The position numbers were made by a program, and so were the translations under genes. The notes below the pieces were generated by a model. The model had not been told where the DNA came from and did not search any database. It saw only the letters and a program-made list of their open reading frames with translations. A stretch of DNA of 64,000 nt from Martinezella tropici (GTDB lineage: Bacteria > Pseudomonadota > Alphaproteobacteria > Rhizobiales > Rhizobiaceae). Of the stretch, positions 25,957 through 33,831 are shown piece after piece; positions within the stretch are counted from its first letter, which is position 1; each line of letters begins with the position of its first letter. The stretch is from the NCBI GenBank assembly GCA_000799755.1, contig JUHI01000014.1:62001-126000 (forward strand), in the 5' to 3' direction.

Positions 25957-26520
25957 CTAGTCCTTGTAGATGATCCGGGCGACGGCCCTTAGGCACATGC
26001 CGGTAAAGTCCTCACGAGAAAGATTGAAGCGACCGGAACGATGCATTCCGACCAGCCCTTGCAACAGGCCCCAACACATCATAGCAATCTCAAGCGCATC
26101 GCCCTGGCGCACCAGGCCGCGCTGCTGACCGCTTGCCAGGCGAGCCGTAAAGGCACCGATCACCGGAGATCGGCCCTCTATGAAATCGTGCGGATAGATA
26201 CGTTCGGCGCGGGTGCTGAGTACGAAAGCGGCATCGAACAGTGCGGGCGAATCGAGCGCGAACTCTACGAATGCATAGGTGACTGCATTGAACCAGGCGC
26301 GAAGATCGGCTTCCTCAATCTGCTCGACGCGCGCCCGCCATTGGGAAAGCGCATGCTCGCCGAGCGCATGCAACAAGTCGGCTTTGTCCTGGAAGTGCCG
26401 GTAAACCGCCATAGGGGTTATCCCTACTCTCTTTCCAACGGCGCGCAGGCTGAGCTTGTCCAGTCCGACCGCCTGCAATTCATCAAGTGCACAATTTATG
26501 ATAACGATTCTGGTGCTCAT
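25957..26520 (-). CDS. TetR-family regulator
   Basis: About 187 residues from the ATG at 26520 (MSTRIVIIN). The HTH at about 10-50 reads ALDELQAVGLDKLSLRAVGKRVGITPMAVYRHFQDKADLL, and the C-terminal domain is of the TetR_C WHG type. It is co-directional with and 3 bp upstream of the Lnt-like gene, so the two form an operon. An 11-bp palindrome (26523-26533) lies immediately upstream of the start and is the obvious autoregulatory site. Confidence 0.82.
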   Translation of the reverse strand: MSTRIVIINCALDELQAVGLDKLSLRAVGKRVGITPMAVYRHFQDKADLLHALGEHALSQWRARVEQIEEADLRAWFNAVTYAFVEFALDSPALFDAAFVLSTRAERIYPHDFIEGRSPVIGAFTARLASGQQRGLVRQGDALEIAMMCWGLLQGLVGMHRSGRFNLSREDFTGMCLRAVARIIYKD

Positions 26521-26522
26521 GT

Positions 26523-26533
26523 ATACAGTGTAT
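26523..26533. promoter_or_regulatory. Palindrome immediately upstream of the TetR start
   Basis: ATACA-G-TGTAT, a perfect inverted repeat, begins 3 bp upstream of the start codon of the TetR/Lnt-like operon. Autorepression through this site is inferred. Confidence 0.45.
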
Positions 26534-26750
26534 CCGTCGTCGGACAGAGCGTCAACAAGCATGCCTGTCGACTATGGCGCGTGTTGTTTGGCAGCCAATG
26601 CGAGAATGCGCTTGTTGCGGCAGTTTCTGGTAGTCAAATTTTGAGATCGTATGCCCACGCTTCATGGGCACTAAAGCAAGACTGGAATCTCTCGAACCAC
26701 AGCACGTGCGGTCGAGAGCCAATAGAAGGGAGCTGAGCGATATTCGATCG

Positions 26751-26960
26751 CTATCCCTTCTTGCCTTTCTTTTTTGCTTTCGGCGCTGGTCCTAGCTCCG
26801 CCTCTTGCGCCAAACGAAGCGCACGAAGCCTATCCGTCTTTTTCTGCCGAGCAGACGCCTCATTGGCCAGGATATCCTTGGCAACCGACGTCGTTTGCTC
26901 GGACTTGGCCAGCGCAGATAGCTTTTCAGGTTTGAAGAGATCGTCCTTCGACTTTGTCAT
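26751..26960 (-). CDS. Small Lys-rich protein downstream of rpsU
   Basis: 69 residues, charged, without membrane segments. The first 40 residues are predicted helical (DDLFKPEKLSALAKSEQTTSVAKDILANEA), and the tail is very basic (PAPKAKKKGKKG), like ribosome- or nucleic-acid-associated proteins. The start overlaps the rpsU stop by 4 bases, so it is co-translated with S21. No family with a known function was recognised. Confidence 0.65.
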   Translation of the reverse strand: MTKSKDDLFKPEKLSALAKSEQTTSVAKDILANEASARQKKTDRLRALRLAQEAELGPAPKAKKKGKKG

Positions 26961-27247
26961 GCTTCTCCATTATCAGTGGGCGCGTTTGTAAGAGACGGTG
27001 GACGTCCACGCCCTGACGTCATGACTTTCTTCTTCGGTGCCGGCAACAGGCCTTCACGCTGAGCCTGCTTACGGGCAAGCTTTCGGGCGCGGCGGATCGC
27101 ATCGCTCTTTTCACGCGCACGCTTTTCGGATGGCTTTTCGTAGGCGCTGCGGGCTTTCATTTCCCTAAACACGCCTTCACGCTGTAACTTCTTCTTGAGG
27201 ACGCGGAGCGCTTGATCGACGTTGTTGTCTCTTACCAGAACCTGCAA
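26957..27247 (-). CDS. rpsU: 30S ribosomal protein bS21
   Basis: 96 residues. The N-terminal 60 (VLVRDNNVDQALRVLKKKLQREGVFREMKARSAYEKPSEKRAREKSDAIRRARK) are a full bS21. The tail (ARKQAQREGLLPAPKKKVMTSGRGRPPS) is longer than the roughly 70-residue enterobacterial protein, as is common in alphaproteobacteria. Rhizobia often have more than one rpsU copy, and the location beside cspA suggests this one may be stress- or cold-responsive. It is coupled to the downstream 69-residue gene. Confidence 0.92.
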   Translation of the reverse strand: MQVLVRDNNVDQALRVLKKKLQREGVFREMKARSAYEKPSEKRAREKSDAIRRARKLARKQAQREGLLPAPKKKVMTSGRGRPPSLTNAPTDNGEA

Positions 27248-27275
27248 AGTGTCTCCTTCTCAGCTCACGCTGCGT

Positions 27276-27557
27276 TTATTTCTTGGTACGGATTGAATTC
27301 GAGTTGATCCAGCTCGATTTCGATGTTTGCGGTATCTCGACTTGCGCCGGCGAAAGCGACGAGGGTGACGCTTCAACGTCAATATCGTCCTGACGGATGC
27401 TCCGCTCGAAATTCTCGTTCTGAAAGCGGACGCGGTAGTGAACAACGCCTTGTGAGACCGGCAGGACGGACATGATGCTGCCAGCGGGTTGGACGTTTCC
27501 AAAAATTCCAGGCTTCAGGACGATGCTGTCGCCCGGCTGGTAACGACCATACGCCAT
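27276..27557 (-). CDS. Conserved-looking hypothetical protein, 93 residues, in the cspA-rpsU block
   Basis: The product starts MAYGRYQPGDSIVLKPGIFGNVQPAGSI, which suggests a small beta-barrel (KOW/SH3-like: PGDSIVLKPG, VHYRVRFQNENFERSIRQDDI). The C-terminal 30 residues are polar and probably disordered. It lies 28 bp upstream of rpsU on the same strand and may be co-transcribed. It has no signal peptide. Function unknown. Confidence 0.55.
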   Translation of the reverse strand: MAYGRYQPGDSIVLKPGIFGNVQPAGSIMSVLPVSQGVVHYRVRFQNENFERSIRQDDIDVEASPSSLSPAQVEIPQTSKSSWINSNSIRTKK

Positions 27558-27577
27558 GTCGTTCTCCGTTCGAAATG

Positions 27578-27609
27578 AAAAACAAAAGGCCGGGATGTAT
27601 CCCGACCTT
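27578..27609 (-). terminator. Rho-independent terminator of cspA
   Basis: Read leftward, a 10-bp stem (AAGGTCGGGA / TCCCGGCCTT, one G-U pair) with loop TACA is followed by TTTTGTTTTT. It lies 58 bp after the cspA stop, a textbook position and structure. Confidence 0.85.
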
Positions 27610-27667
27610 CCTAGGTCATGGTTTCAGCGCGCCAGTACATCCGTGGTCGCGCGAACCGGTGACAAAC

Positions 27668-27877
27668 TTATGCGGCCCGAAGGTTGTCAGCCGAGCTCTT
27701 GCCAGATCTGCGATCCTGCACGATGTCGTAAGAGATCTTTTGACCATCGTTCAGCGACCGCATGCCGGCGCGCTCTACCGCCGAAATGTGGACGAAAACG
27801 TCCGTGCTGCCATCGTCAGGCTGAATGAAGCCGAAGCCCTTGGTGGAGTTAAACCACTTCACAGTACCAGTGTTCAT
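27668..27877 (-). CDS. cspA: Cold-shock protein CspA family
   Basis: 69 residues, the normal length. The RNP1 motif is KGFGFIQ (13-19) and the RNP2 motif is VFVHIS (27-32). It is an RNA chaperone acting in the cytosol. The RBS is GAAAGGAAA before the ATG. The roughly 290-bp upstream region has no gene and includes a TCCCGC/GCGGGA stem at 27909-27928. It probably holds a long structured leader as in other cold-shock genes. Confidence 0.92.
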   Translation of the reverse strand: MNTGTVKWFNSTKGFGFIQPDDGSTDVFVHISAVERAGMRSLNDGQKISYDIVQDRRSGKSSADNLRAA

Positions 27878-28166
27878 AACGATTTCCTTTCGCAGTAACC
27901 GTTGTTGCTCCCGCGATGCCTTGCGGGATTAGATCGATTATTTGAGAGGAAATCCGACGAGAGCGTAGTGGCTCTTCAGCGACGTCACAAGCAATGGTCG
28001 ATAGACCCTTATATAGGTTCAATTCAAACTTTGGCAACAGCGGCACTCAGAATGGCAGTTTTCGCGCTGCAGCTTTCCGAGGTGAATTTCGGTTTACTAG
28101 GCCGTTAGCGGGCCGGTCATCAAATTAACAACGCGTTCAGCGAAAGCGTGTTGATGTGCTTAGGTA

Positions 28167-29147
28167 CTAGATTCGATGTGTACTCCAGGCGGCAGTTACG
28201 TCACCGCCCAGCCGAGGATTGATAAATGGTCGACGCTGAGCGATCACGGCGACCAATCGGGGGTCTTGGAAACGAGCTTGATACGGCTCCATCCAGGCGA
28301 GATCACCAGCGAAGGTCCAGGGAAACAGCTGCTGCGGCGTCGAGGTATAGGCTGAAAAGCTGTTTTGATCGAGCACGGCGCTGATCACCAGGTTTGCCAG
28401 GCGCCGAATTGCTCCGTTATTTTCCGAATAGAGGTCGACGCCCTGTGCCTGTGCCAACTCTGCGGTGAAGACCAATGGAATGAGAGCAAAGTTGTGATAG
28501 TGAAGAGCCCGGTCGCCCCGCTTCAACTCGCGCTGCAGTGTACCGTTCCGCTGGATATCCTTGATGCCCTCTCGTGCCCGGGCAATGCCAGCATCGATCA
28601 GATCGGACCGTTTCGTCAGCGCTCCCGTTGCCGCAAGATCAAGACCTGCCCAGTAAACCAAGTTGTTGTGCAAGCGGTTGATGGCGTTCGCATCTCGAGT
28701 GGAGGCAGCGATGTCGATAAGCCATCTGGAAATTGCCGGCGGAACGACAGGCGCATCCTTCTTCGACTGTGGAAAGAACCTGAGCAACGCAAAAGCGAAA
28801 TCGGTGCCGGCCCACGAGCGTTCATAATATCCCTGATAGCCTTTGATAGGTGCCATGAGGGCATTTGTCCGCGCCCAGTCATTCAGAAGCTCAAGCAGGC
28901 AAGCCTTATCGCCGCTGTCTGCTGCCTGATTGACGCGTTCAATAAAGCCATGGAGCGGCTTTATCGCTTCACTGTAACCATCGGGGTCATCGTAGAATCC
29001 AGGCGGATCGATCGCTGAAATCGGCGGCGGAACCTTACAGGTGTCTGCTCGCGCGAAAAACGGATGAGAACAGATAAGTGCGATACCAAGAAGGATGATC
29101 AGAAACCCGCCGTTTCGGTTTACTATCATGTGCGACGATGCAATCAT
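28167..29147 (-). CDS. PL5 alginate-lyase-family secreted protein, catalytic His replaced
   Basis: 326 residues from the ATG at 29147 (GGAGAG 6 bases upstream; a GTG at 29153 is also in frame). A signal peptide runs to about residue 34 (FLIILLGIALICSHPFFARA), so it is periplasmic or secreted. The alpha/alpha-toroid core matches PL5 lyases: ELKRGDRALHYHNFALIPL contains the Arg and Tyr counterparts of the catalytic pair (Arg210, Tyr217). The usual NNHxYW motif reads NNLVYW, with Leu163 where the catalytic His should be, exactly 54 residues before the Tyr as in characterised enzymes. It may bind polyuronate or have altered activity. Confidence 0.72.
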   Translation of the reverse strand: MIASSHMIVNRNGGFLIILLGIALICSHPFFARADTCKVPPPISAIDPPGFYDDPDGYSEAIKPLHGFIERVNQAADSGDKACLLELLNDWARTNALMAPIKGYQGYYERSWAGTDFAFALLRFFPQSKKDAPVVPPAISRWLIDIAASTRDANAINRLHNNLVYWAGLDLAATGALTKRSDLIDAGIARAREGIKDIQRNGTLQRELKRGDRALHYHNFALIPLVFTAELAQAQGVDLYSENNGAIRRLANLVISAVLDQNSFSAYTSTPQQLFPWTFAGDLAWMEPYQARFQDPRLVAVIAQRRPFINPRLGGDVTAAWSTHRI

Positions 29148-29153
29148 TCCCAC

Positions 29154-29650
29154 TCTCCAGCATCGGGTCGAGATATGCCAGACCCAGACAGGCTTGGTCG
29201 TTCACTGCTCTTTCCTGACTTGCGTTGATTGAACGGAGAGACGAACGAAAGCCGTCGCTGAATTTGAAAGAATCTTCGTTGCAATGGATGGCTGCAGGGC
29301 AAGACGCCGCCGGACGTGAAGTTTGTCTCTAAGCAAAACCTGTTTCCTTCCCTGATAGCCGGTGAAGAGCGGTTATTTGCGACCATGGAGCGGCGCCACT
29401 AACCATGGCTTACTATGCCGCTCGAGTGTTGCGGAAATGACACACTCAGTCCGAGACTTCTGCTTCCGCCGTAAACTTCAGCAGGATCAGGCAGTCGGGA
29501 ATTGTCTTAGGTAAAATGATGAGTAAAATAATCATGTTTTAGCCTAATGCGTGCCGGCAAATCAGCGTTGGATGGATTTGGTTCATAAGGCACTTTATTG
29601 AGCCATGAATCTGATTTTATTAGGTAGGTCTATTAGTATTGCAGTCAATT
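29154..29650. other. Gene-free region upstream of the sigma operon
   Basis: No coding region was recognised. The right half is AT-rich and holds the iron-box candidate at 29520-29534, so it is the probable promoter region of the FecI-type operon. Confidence 0.5.
29520..29534 (+). promoter_or_regulatory. Iron-responsive operator candidate (TGA-N9-TCA)
   Basis: TGA-GTAAAATAA-TCA matches the TGA-N9-TCA spacing of the rhizobial iron-responsive (IRO/RirA) box. It sits inside a larger imperfect inverted repeat (AAAATGAT...ATCATGTTTT), 177 bp before an iron-type ECF sigma gene. The match is to a short consensus, so position is the main support. Confidence 0.5.
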
Positions 29651-29704
29651 ATGATGGGAGATCTTATGCGTAAAGCAATAAAAAGTCGAAATCGAAAGAG
29701 TTAA
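29651..29704 (+). other. 17-codon leader ORF before the ECF sigma gene
   Basis: ATG at 29651 opens MMGDLMRKAIKSRNRKS and stops at a TAA 6 bases before the sigma gene start, in the same frame. It could be a leader peptide that couples translation, or the sigma gene may once have started here. GGGAG inside it could also be the RBS for its third ATG. Weak evidence. Confidence 0.25.
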
Positions 29705-29710
29705 TTTGAA

Positions 29711-30214
29711 TTGGTCTGGGATCTGCACAATCTCTTTCGGCGACACGCAAGAGAAATTGCCCGCTCGCTGAGGCAAAGGGGTGTTTCACCCGAAGACGCA
29801 GCGGATCTCACGCAGGATGCGTTTTTGCGTGTGCTCGCGACGCCTCCCCGGGAAGCTGGGAGTAATCACAATCCGCGAGCCTATCTACATAGGGTCAGCC
29901 ATAATCTTGCAACGAACCAATTGCGCCGAAATCGGCTGGTTCCAATGGTGGAGCTTAGTGAGGAAATCGTTGCGCAGGTCGCCGACCCGTTTCCAGATCC
30001 TGAAACGGTTGTTTATTCACGCCAGTGCCTGGCGCGGACAGCTGCCGCGCTTACCACACTCCCCGATCGGACGCGCAAGGCGTTCGAACTGCATAGACTA
30101 TCGGGTCGGACGATCGCGCAGGTGGCCGAAGAACTCGGACTGTCGACAACGCGGACATGGGCACTCATTCGCGACGCTTATCGTCATCTGTTGAACCATG
30201 TCGGCGACATCTGA
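29711..30214 (+). CDS. FecI-type ECF sigma factor for iron uptake
   Basis: 167 residues. The opening VWDLHNLFRRHAREIARSLRQRGVSPEDAADLTQDAFLRVL is region 2 of the FecI subfamily. Region 4 is at about 110-160 (LPDRTRKAFELHRLSGRTIAQVAEELGLSTTRTWALIRDAYRHL). A TTG start is the best available, because the frame is closed by a TAA at 29702 and no ATG precedes the conserved WDL; AAAGAG is about 10 bases upstream. It is followed by FecR and a TonB-dependent receptor, giving the standard cell-surface signalling trio. It would drive transcription of the receptor operon when FecR signals. Confidence 0.85.
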   Translation: MVWDLHNLFRRHAREIARSLRQRGVSPEDAADLTQDAFLRVLATPPREAGSNHNPRAYLHRVSHNLATNQLRRNRLVPMVELSEEIVAQVADPFPDPETVVYSRQCLARTAAALTTLPDRTRKAFELHRLSGRTIAQVAEELGLSTTRTWALIRDAYRHLLNHVGDI

Positions 30215-30311
30215 ATTCTCGTCCTTACCTGGGAAAAAACATTCGTTTCGATTGTAGAATAAGTTAGGGCAGCCGAGCGCGCACGATGACGAGACGATTG
30301 GAACGATTTTG

Positions 30312-31274
30312 ATGGGCATAGATCAGGCAGAGCATGACCGGCTTGTCGATGAGGCGATCGATCTTGTCATCCGCCTTCAGAGTGATTCCGACAATCTGGT
30401 TGCTATCGAGATGGCGCGGCAATGGTGTTCTCGCAGTCCGGAACACGAGCGCATCTGGCAGCACATCACGAAGATACACGGTGCGTCGGGTAAGATCTTG
30501 ACGGAGAAGCGCAAGAGTGAGCAGCGGGAGAAGCTCGGCCTTACCAGACGCAATCTCATGATCGCCGGTTCAATCGGCATCGGCGCGGCCGCATCCGGCT
30601 CCTTGTTTTATCCGAGAGTGATGCGGGACATTCGCGCAGATTACATAACCGCAACAGGCGAAATCCGCTCCGTTTCACTGCCTGACGGAAGCGTTGCGAC
30701 GCTTGGGCCAGACAGTGCCATCGCTGTGCAATACAGGAATGGTGCCCGACGGATCGAGCTCCTAGATGGAATGTCGTTCTTCGATGTTGCCCGGGATCCG
30801 AACACGCCGTTCAGTGTAGCGGTGGGCGGCGTGACCGCGACGGCGCTCGGCACTGCCTTTGATGTATCGAGCGACGCCGGCGTCGTAACCGTCGATGTCG
30901 ATCATGGCCTTGTCGACGTGCGGGCTTCGACACCGTTACTGGCCGCAGGCGAAAAGCTCACTGAAAACGACTGGGTTTCTTATGACGCCTCGTCCGGTGA
31001 CGTCGACCGAGGCAAGCATGAGCCGGGACAGGTGGGGGCCTGGCGCGAGCGGCTTGTTATCGCCGAACGGGAGACTGTCGCAGCGCTGGTTGCCCGCATC
31101 GGGCGTTGGATCCCGGGCAAAGTTATCTTTGCAGACCCTTACATCGGTTCGGCGCGCGTGAGCGGTGTATTTGATCTCTCCAACCCTCAACGTGCGCTTG
31201 AAGCAGTGGTGCACCCGGCCGGCGGGCGCGTGCGCAGAATGGCCTCGCTTATGACCGTTATTTCGCCCATCTAA
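30312..31274 (+). CDS. FecR-type anti-sigma regulator
   Basis: 320 residues. The cytoplasmic N-terminal DUF4880-like domain is at about 1-75 (DEAIDLVIRLQSDSDNLVAIEMARQWCSRSPEHERIWQHI). A single membrane segment at about 84-102 is preceded by a twin-arginine (LTRRNLMIAGSIGIGAAASG), as seen in other Tat-dependent FecR proteins. The periplasmic FecR domain at about 125-225 (LPDGSVATLGPDSAIAVQY, TALGTAFDV) follows. The STN-contacting C-terminal part lies near 270-320. The ATG at 30312 is preferred to the overlapping TTG. It lies 97 bp after the sigma gene. Confidence 0.88.
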   Translation: MGIDQAEHDRLVDEAIDLVIRLQSDSDNLVAIEMARQWCSRSPEHERIWQHITKIHGASGKILTEKRKSEQREKLGLTRRNLMIAGSIGIGAAASGSLFYPRVMRDIRADYITATGEIRSVSLPDGSVATLGPDSAIAVQYRNGARRIELLDGMSFFDVARDPNTPFSVAVGGVTATALGTAFDVSSDAGVVTVDVDHGLVDVRASTPLLAAGEKLTENDWVSYDASSGDVDRGKHEPGQVGAWRERLVIAERETVAALVARIGRWIPGKVIFADPYIGSARVSGVFDLSNPQRALEAVVHPAGGRVRRMASLMTVISPI

Positions 31275-31384
31275 AAAACTTGAGAAAAAGGGGAAAATTT
31301 CAAGGCTCCGTTTGTAGTAGCTGAGGGACTTGCTTTGCGACGCGATGCGAGCCCCTCGGCACAATCGAATTGGAGTAGCAGGGC

Positions 31385-33829
31385 ATGGGGACCGGGTATC
31401 GAAACACAGCATTTATGAAGCAGCTCATCAAGGCGTCGATGACGGCCCTGATGATGACGACGGTGATCGGCGTCAGCCTTTTCACCACGAACGGACAGTC
31501 CCTTGCCCAGGCTTCAGCACAGGTCAAGTTTGCGGTACCAGCCGGTCCGCTCAACCAGGCTCTTGCCACGTTTGGGCGGCAGGCTGGCCTGCAGGTTTCC
31601 TATCTTGCCTCTATTGCAGCAGGAAAAACCACCAAGGGCTTTTCGGGCAGCGCCAGCGCGCAGCAGGCTATCGCGCAGATATTGAGCGGATCAGGCCTTC
31701 GATACTCATTCACCAATTCAACAACGGTTGCGATCGCGGCATCGCCCTCGTCTGCCGACGGGGCCGCGGTTGAGGGTGCGACGCAACTGGCGCCCATTAC
31801 TGTTCAGGGCGAACAGTCCGCAACCGGACCCGGCGATGGCTTCGTTGCGGAGAACACGCTGGCAGGGTCGAAGACCAGCACGCCTCTCATTGAAACGCCC
31901 CAGACGGTGAGTGTCACGACCCGCGCCCAGATCGATGCACAACAGGCAACCAATCTGACGCAGGCGGCCCGCTATATGCCGGGTATTTATTTTGGCGACA
32001 ATACCGATACCCGCGATGAATACTTCAAGGCGAGAGGATTTACGCTCGATCAATATCAGGATGGTCTCAAACTCCAGACTCAGGGCGCCTGGATCGAGAA
32101 CAAGATCGATCCGTTCTTTCTTGACCGCATCGATGTTCTCGAAGGTCCGTCATCCGGCCTCTATGGCCAAGTTTCGCCAGGCGGGCTGGTCAATCTGGTG
32201 AGCAAGCGGCCGACTGATACGCCCTTTGGCCATATTCAGCTTCAGACGGGTTCTTTCGATCGCGCGCAGGCCGCGTTCGACTTTGGTGGTCCGGTGACAG
32301 AAGATGGCGCCCTGCTATACCGCCTGACAGGTCTCGGTCGGACAACCGGAGCGCAGGTCGATGACATGAAGGAGCAGCGTCTTGCCATCGCTCCTGCCTT
32401 GACCATCAAGCCCGACGAAGACACGTCGCTGACCATACTCGGCAGCTACCTCAACGATCCCAAAGGTGGCTTTTGGAGTTCCTTGCCTTATTCCGGCACC
32501 TTGAACTACAACTCAGCCTTGCCTGGCGGCAAGCTTGCACGCGATTTCAATACCGGGCAGCCGTCCTTCGAGGAATTCAAACGCGAGCGCGAGTCGATCG
32601 GATACGAATTTGCACATCGCTTCGACGACGTCTTCACCTTTAGGCAAAACTTCCGCTTTTCGCACGTCAATTCCGTCTATAACGCCCTGCAAGCCTATGA
32701 CTTTGTAAAGGGAACCTCCATCCTGCAGCGTGATACCTACATGTATCGAGGGCAGGCCAATAGCGTCGGATTGGACAACCAGCTGGAAGCTGATTTCGAT
32801 ACCGGCCCGCTGCAACACAAGGCCCTGTTCGGTCTCGACTATCAGTATCTCAATCGGAACGATTTTTCGCGATATGGTGTCGGACCAAACATCAACGTCC
32901 TCAATCCGAACTATGACCTGACGGTTGGAGTGCCGAAGGTCAATCTCAATCGCCAGCAGAGTTTCAATCAGCTCGGCGTCTACGCGCAAGACCAAATCAA
33001 GTTCGATCGCTTCCTGCTGACCTTGACGGGTCGCCAGGATCACGCCTGGAGCGATACTCTCAACAAGTTGACGTCGGCGCAGACCGATCAGAGCGATAAT
33101 GCGTTCACCGGTCGCGTTGGCCTGACCTATCTCTTTGACAATGGTTTGGCGCCCTACGTCAGCTATTCGACGTCCTTTACCCCTTCCACCGGATTGTCCT
33201 TTGATGGATCATATCTTGATCCTACGACCGGACAGCAATTTGAAGGTGGCATCAAGTTCAAGCCGGAGGGGTGGAACGCGCTATTTACAGTCGCAGCCTT
33301 CGACCTTACCCAGCAGAACGTTCCAACGACAGACCCCCTCCACAGTGGCTTCCAGGTCCAGACCGGCGAGATCCGGTCTCGAGGGGTCGAGCTTTCAGCT
33401 GTTGCAAGCCTCACGGATGCTTGGAGCATGCAGGCGTCCTATGCGTATCTTGATCCGAAAGTGACTAAGGACAACAGTGGCCTGGTGGGCAATGAACCGG
33501 CGAATGTGCCACGCAATGTCGCCAAGCTGTGGATGGACTACACCGTCCAGTCCGGACCGCTTGCCGGCCTCGGCATCGGGGGTGGGGCGCGCTACATCGG
33601 CGAATCCTTTGCCAACACCACCAACACCGCAAAGATACCGGACTATGTTCTGTTCGATGCGGCTGTCCGCTATGACTTCGGTAATTTGGACCAGAAATAC
33701 AAAGGCCTGACGGCGTCGGTCAACGCCTCCAACCTGTTCGACAAGGTCTATGTTTCGGATTGCTCCAATATCAATTGCCGATGGGGACAGGGTCGGACCG
33801 TCTATGCGACGCTTGACTACCGCTGGTAG
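31385..33829 (+). CDS. TonB-dependent siderophore receptor with STN signalling domain
   Basis: 814 residues. Signal peptide to about residue 42 (ALMMTTVIGVSLFTTNGQSLAQA). The STN domain at about 48-100 (FAVPAGPLNQALATFGRQAGLQVSYL, SGSGLRYSF) contacts FecR. The plug is at about 150-260, with GPSSGLYGQVSPGGLVNLVSKRP, and a 22-strand barrel ends in the aromatic Trp of TLDYRW, as needed for outer-membrane insertion. Overall it is FhuA/FoxA-like, so a hydroxamate siderophore such as ferrichrome is plausible. GGAG lies about 10 bases before the start. Binding protein and permease genes follow directly. Confidence 0.9.
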   Translation: MGTGYRNTAFMKQLIKASMTALMMTTVIGVSLFTTNGQSLAQASAQVKFAVPAGPLNQALATFGRQAGLQVSYLASIAAGKTTKGFSGSASAQQAIAQILSGSGLRYSFTNSTTVAIAASPSSADGAAVEGATQLAPITVQGEQSATGPGDGFVAENTLAGSKTSTPLIETPQTVSVTTRAQIDAQQATNLTQAARYMPGIYFGDNTDTRDEYFKARGFTLDQYQDGLKLQTQGAWIENKIDPFFLDRIDVLEGPSSGLYGQVSPGGLVNLVSKRPTDTPFGHIQLQTGSFDRAQAAFDFGGPVTEDGALLYRLTGLGRTTGAQVDDMKEQRLAIAPALTIKPDEDTSLTILGSYLNDPKGGFWSSLPYSGTLNYNSALPGGKLARDFNTGQPSFEEFKRERESIGYEFAHRFDDVFTFRQNFRFSHVNSVYNALQAYDFVKGTSILQRDTYMYRGQANSVGLDNQLEADFDTGPLQHKALFGLDYQYLNRNDFSRYGVGPNINVLNPNYDLTVGVPKVNLNRQQSFNQLGVYAQDQIKFDRFLLTLTGRQDHAWSDTLNKLTSAQTDQSDNAFTGRVGLTYLFDNGLAPYVSYSTSFTPSTGLSFDGSYLDPTTGQQFEGGIKFKPEGWNALFTVAAFDLTQQNVPTTDPLHSGFQVQTGEIRSRGVELSAVASLTDAWSMQASYAYLDPKVTKDNSGLVGNEPANVPRNVAKLWMDYTVQSGPLAGLGIGGGARYIGESFANTTNTAKIPDYVLFDAAVRYDFGNLDQKYKGLTASVNASNLFDKVYVSDCSNINCRWGQGRTVYATLDYRW

Positions 33830-33831
33830 GG

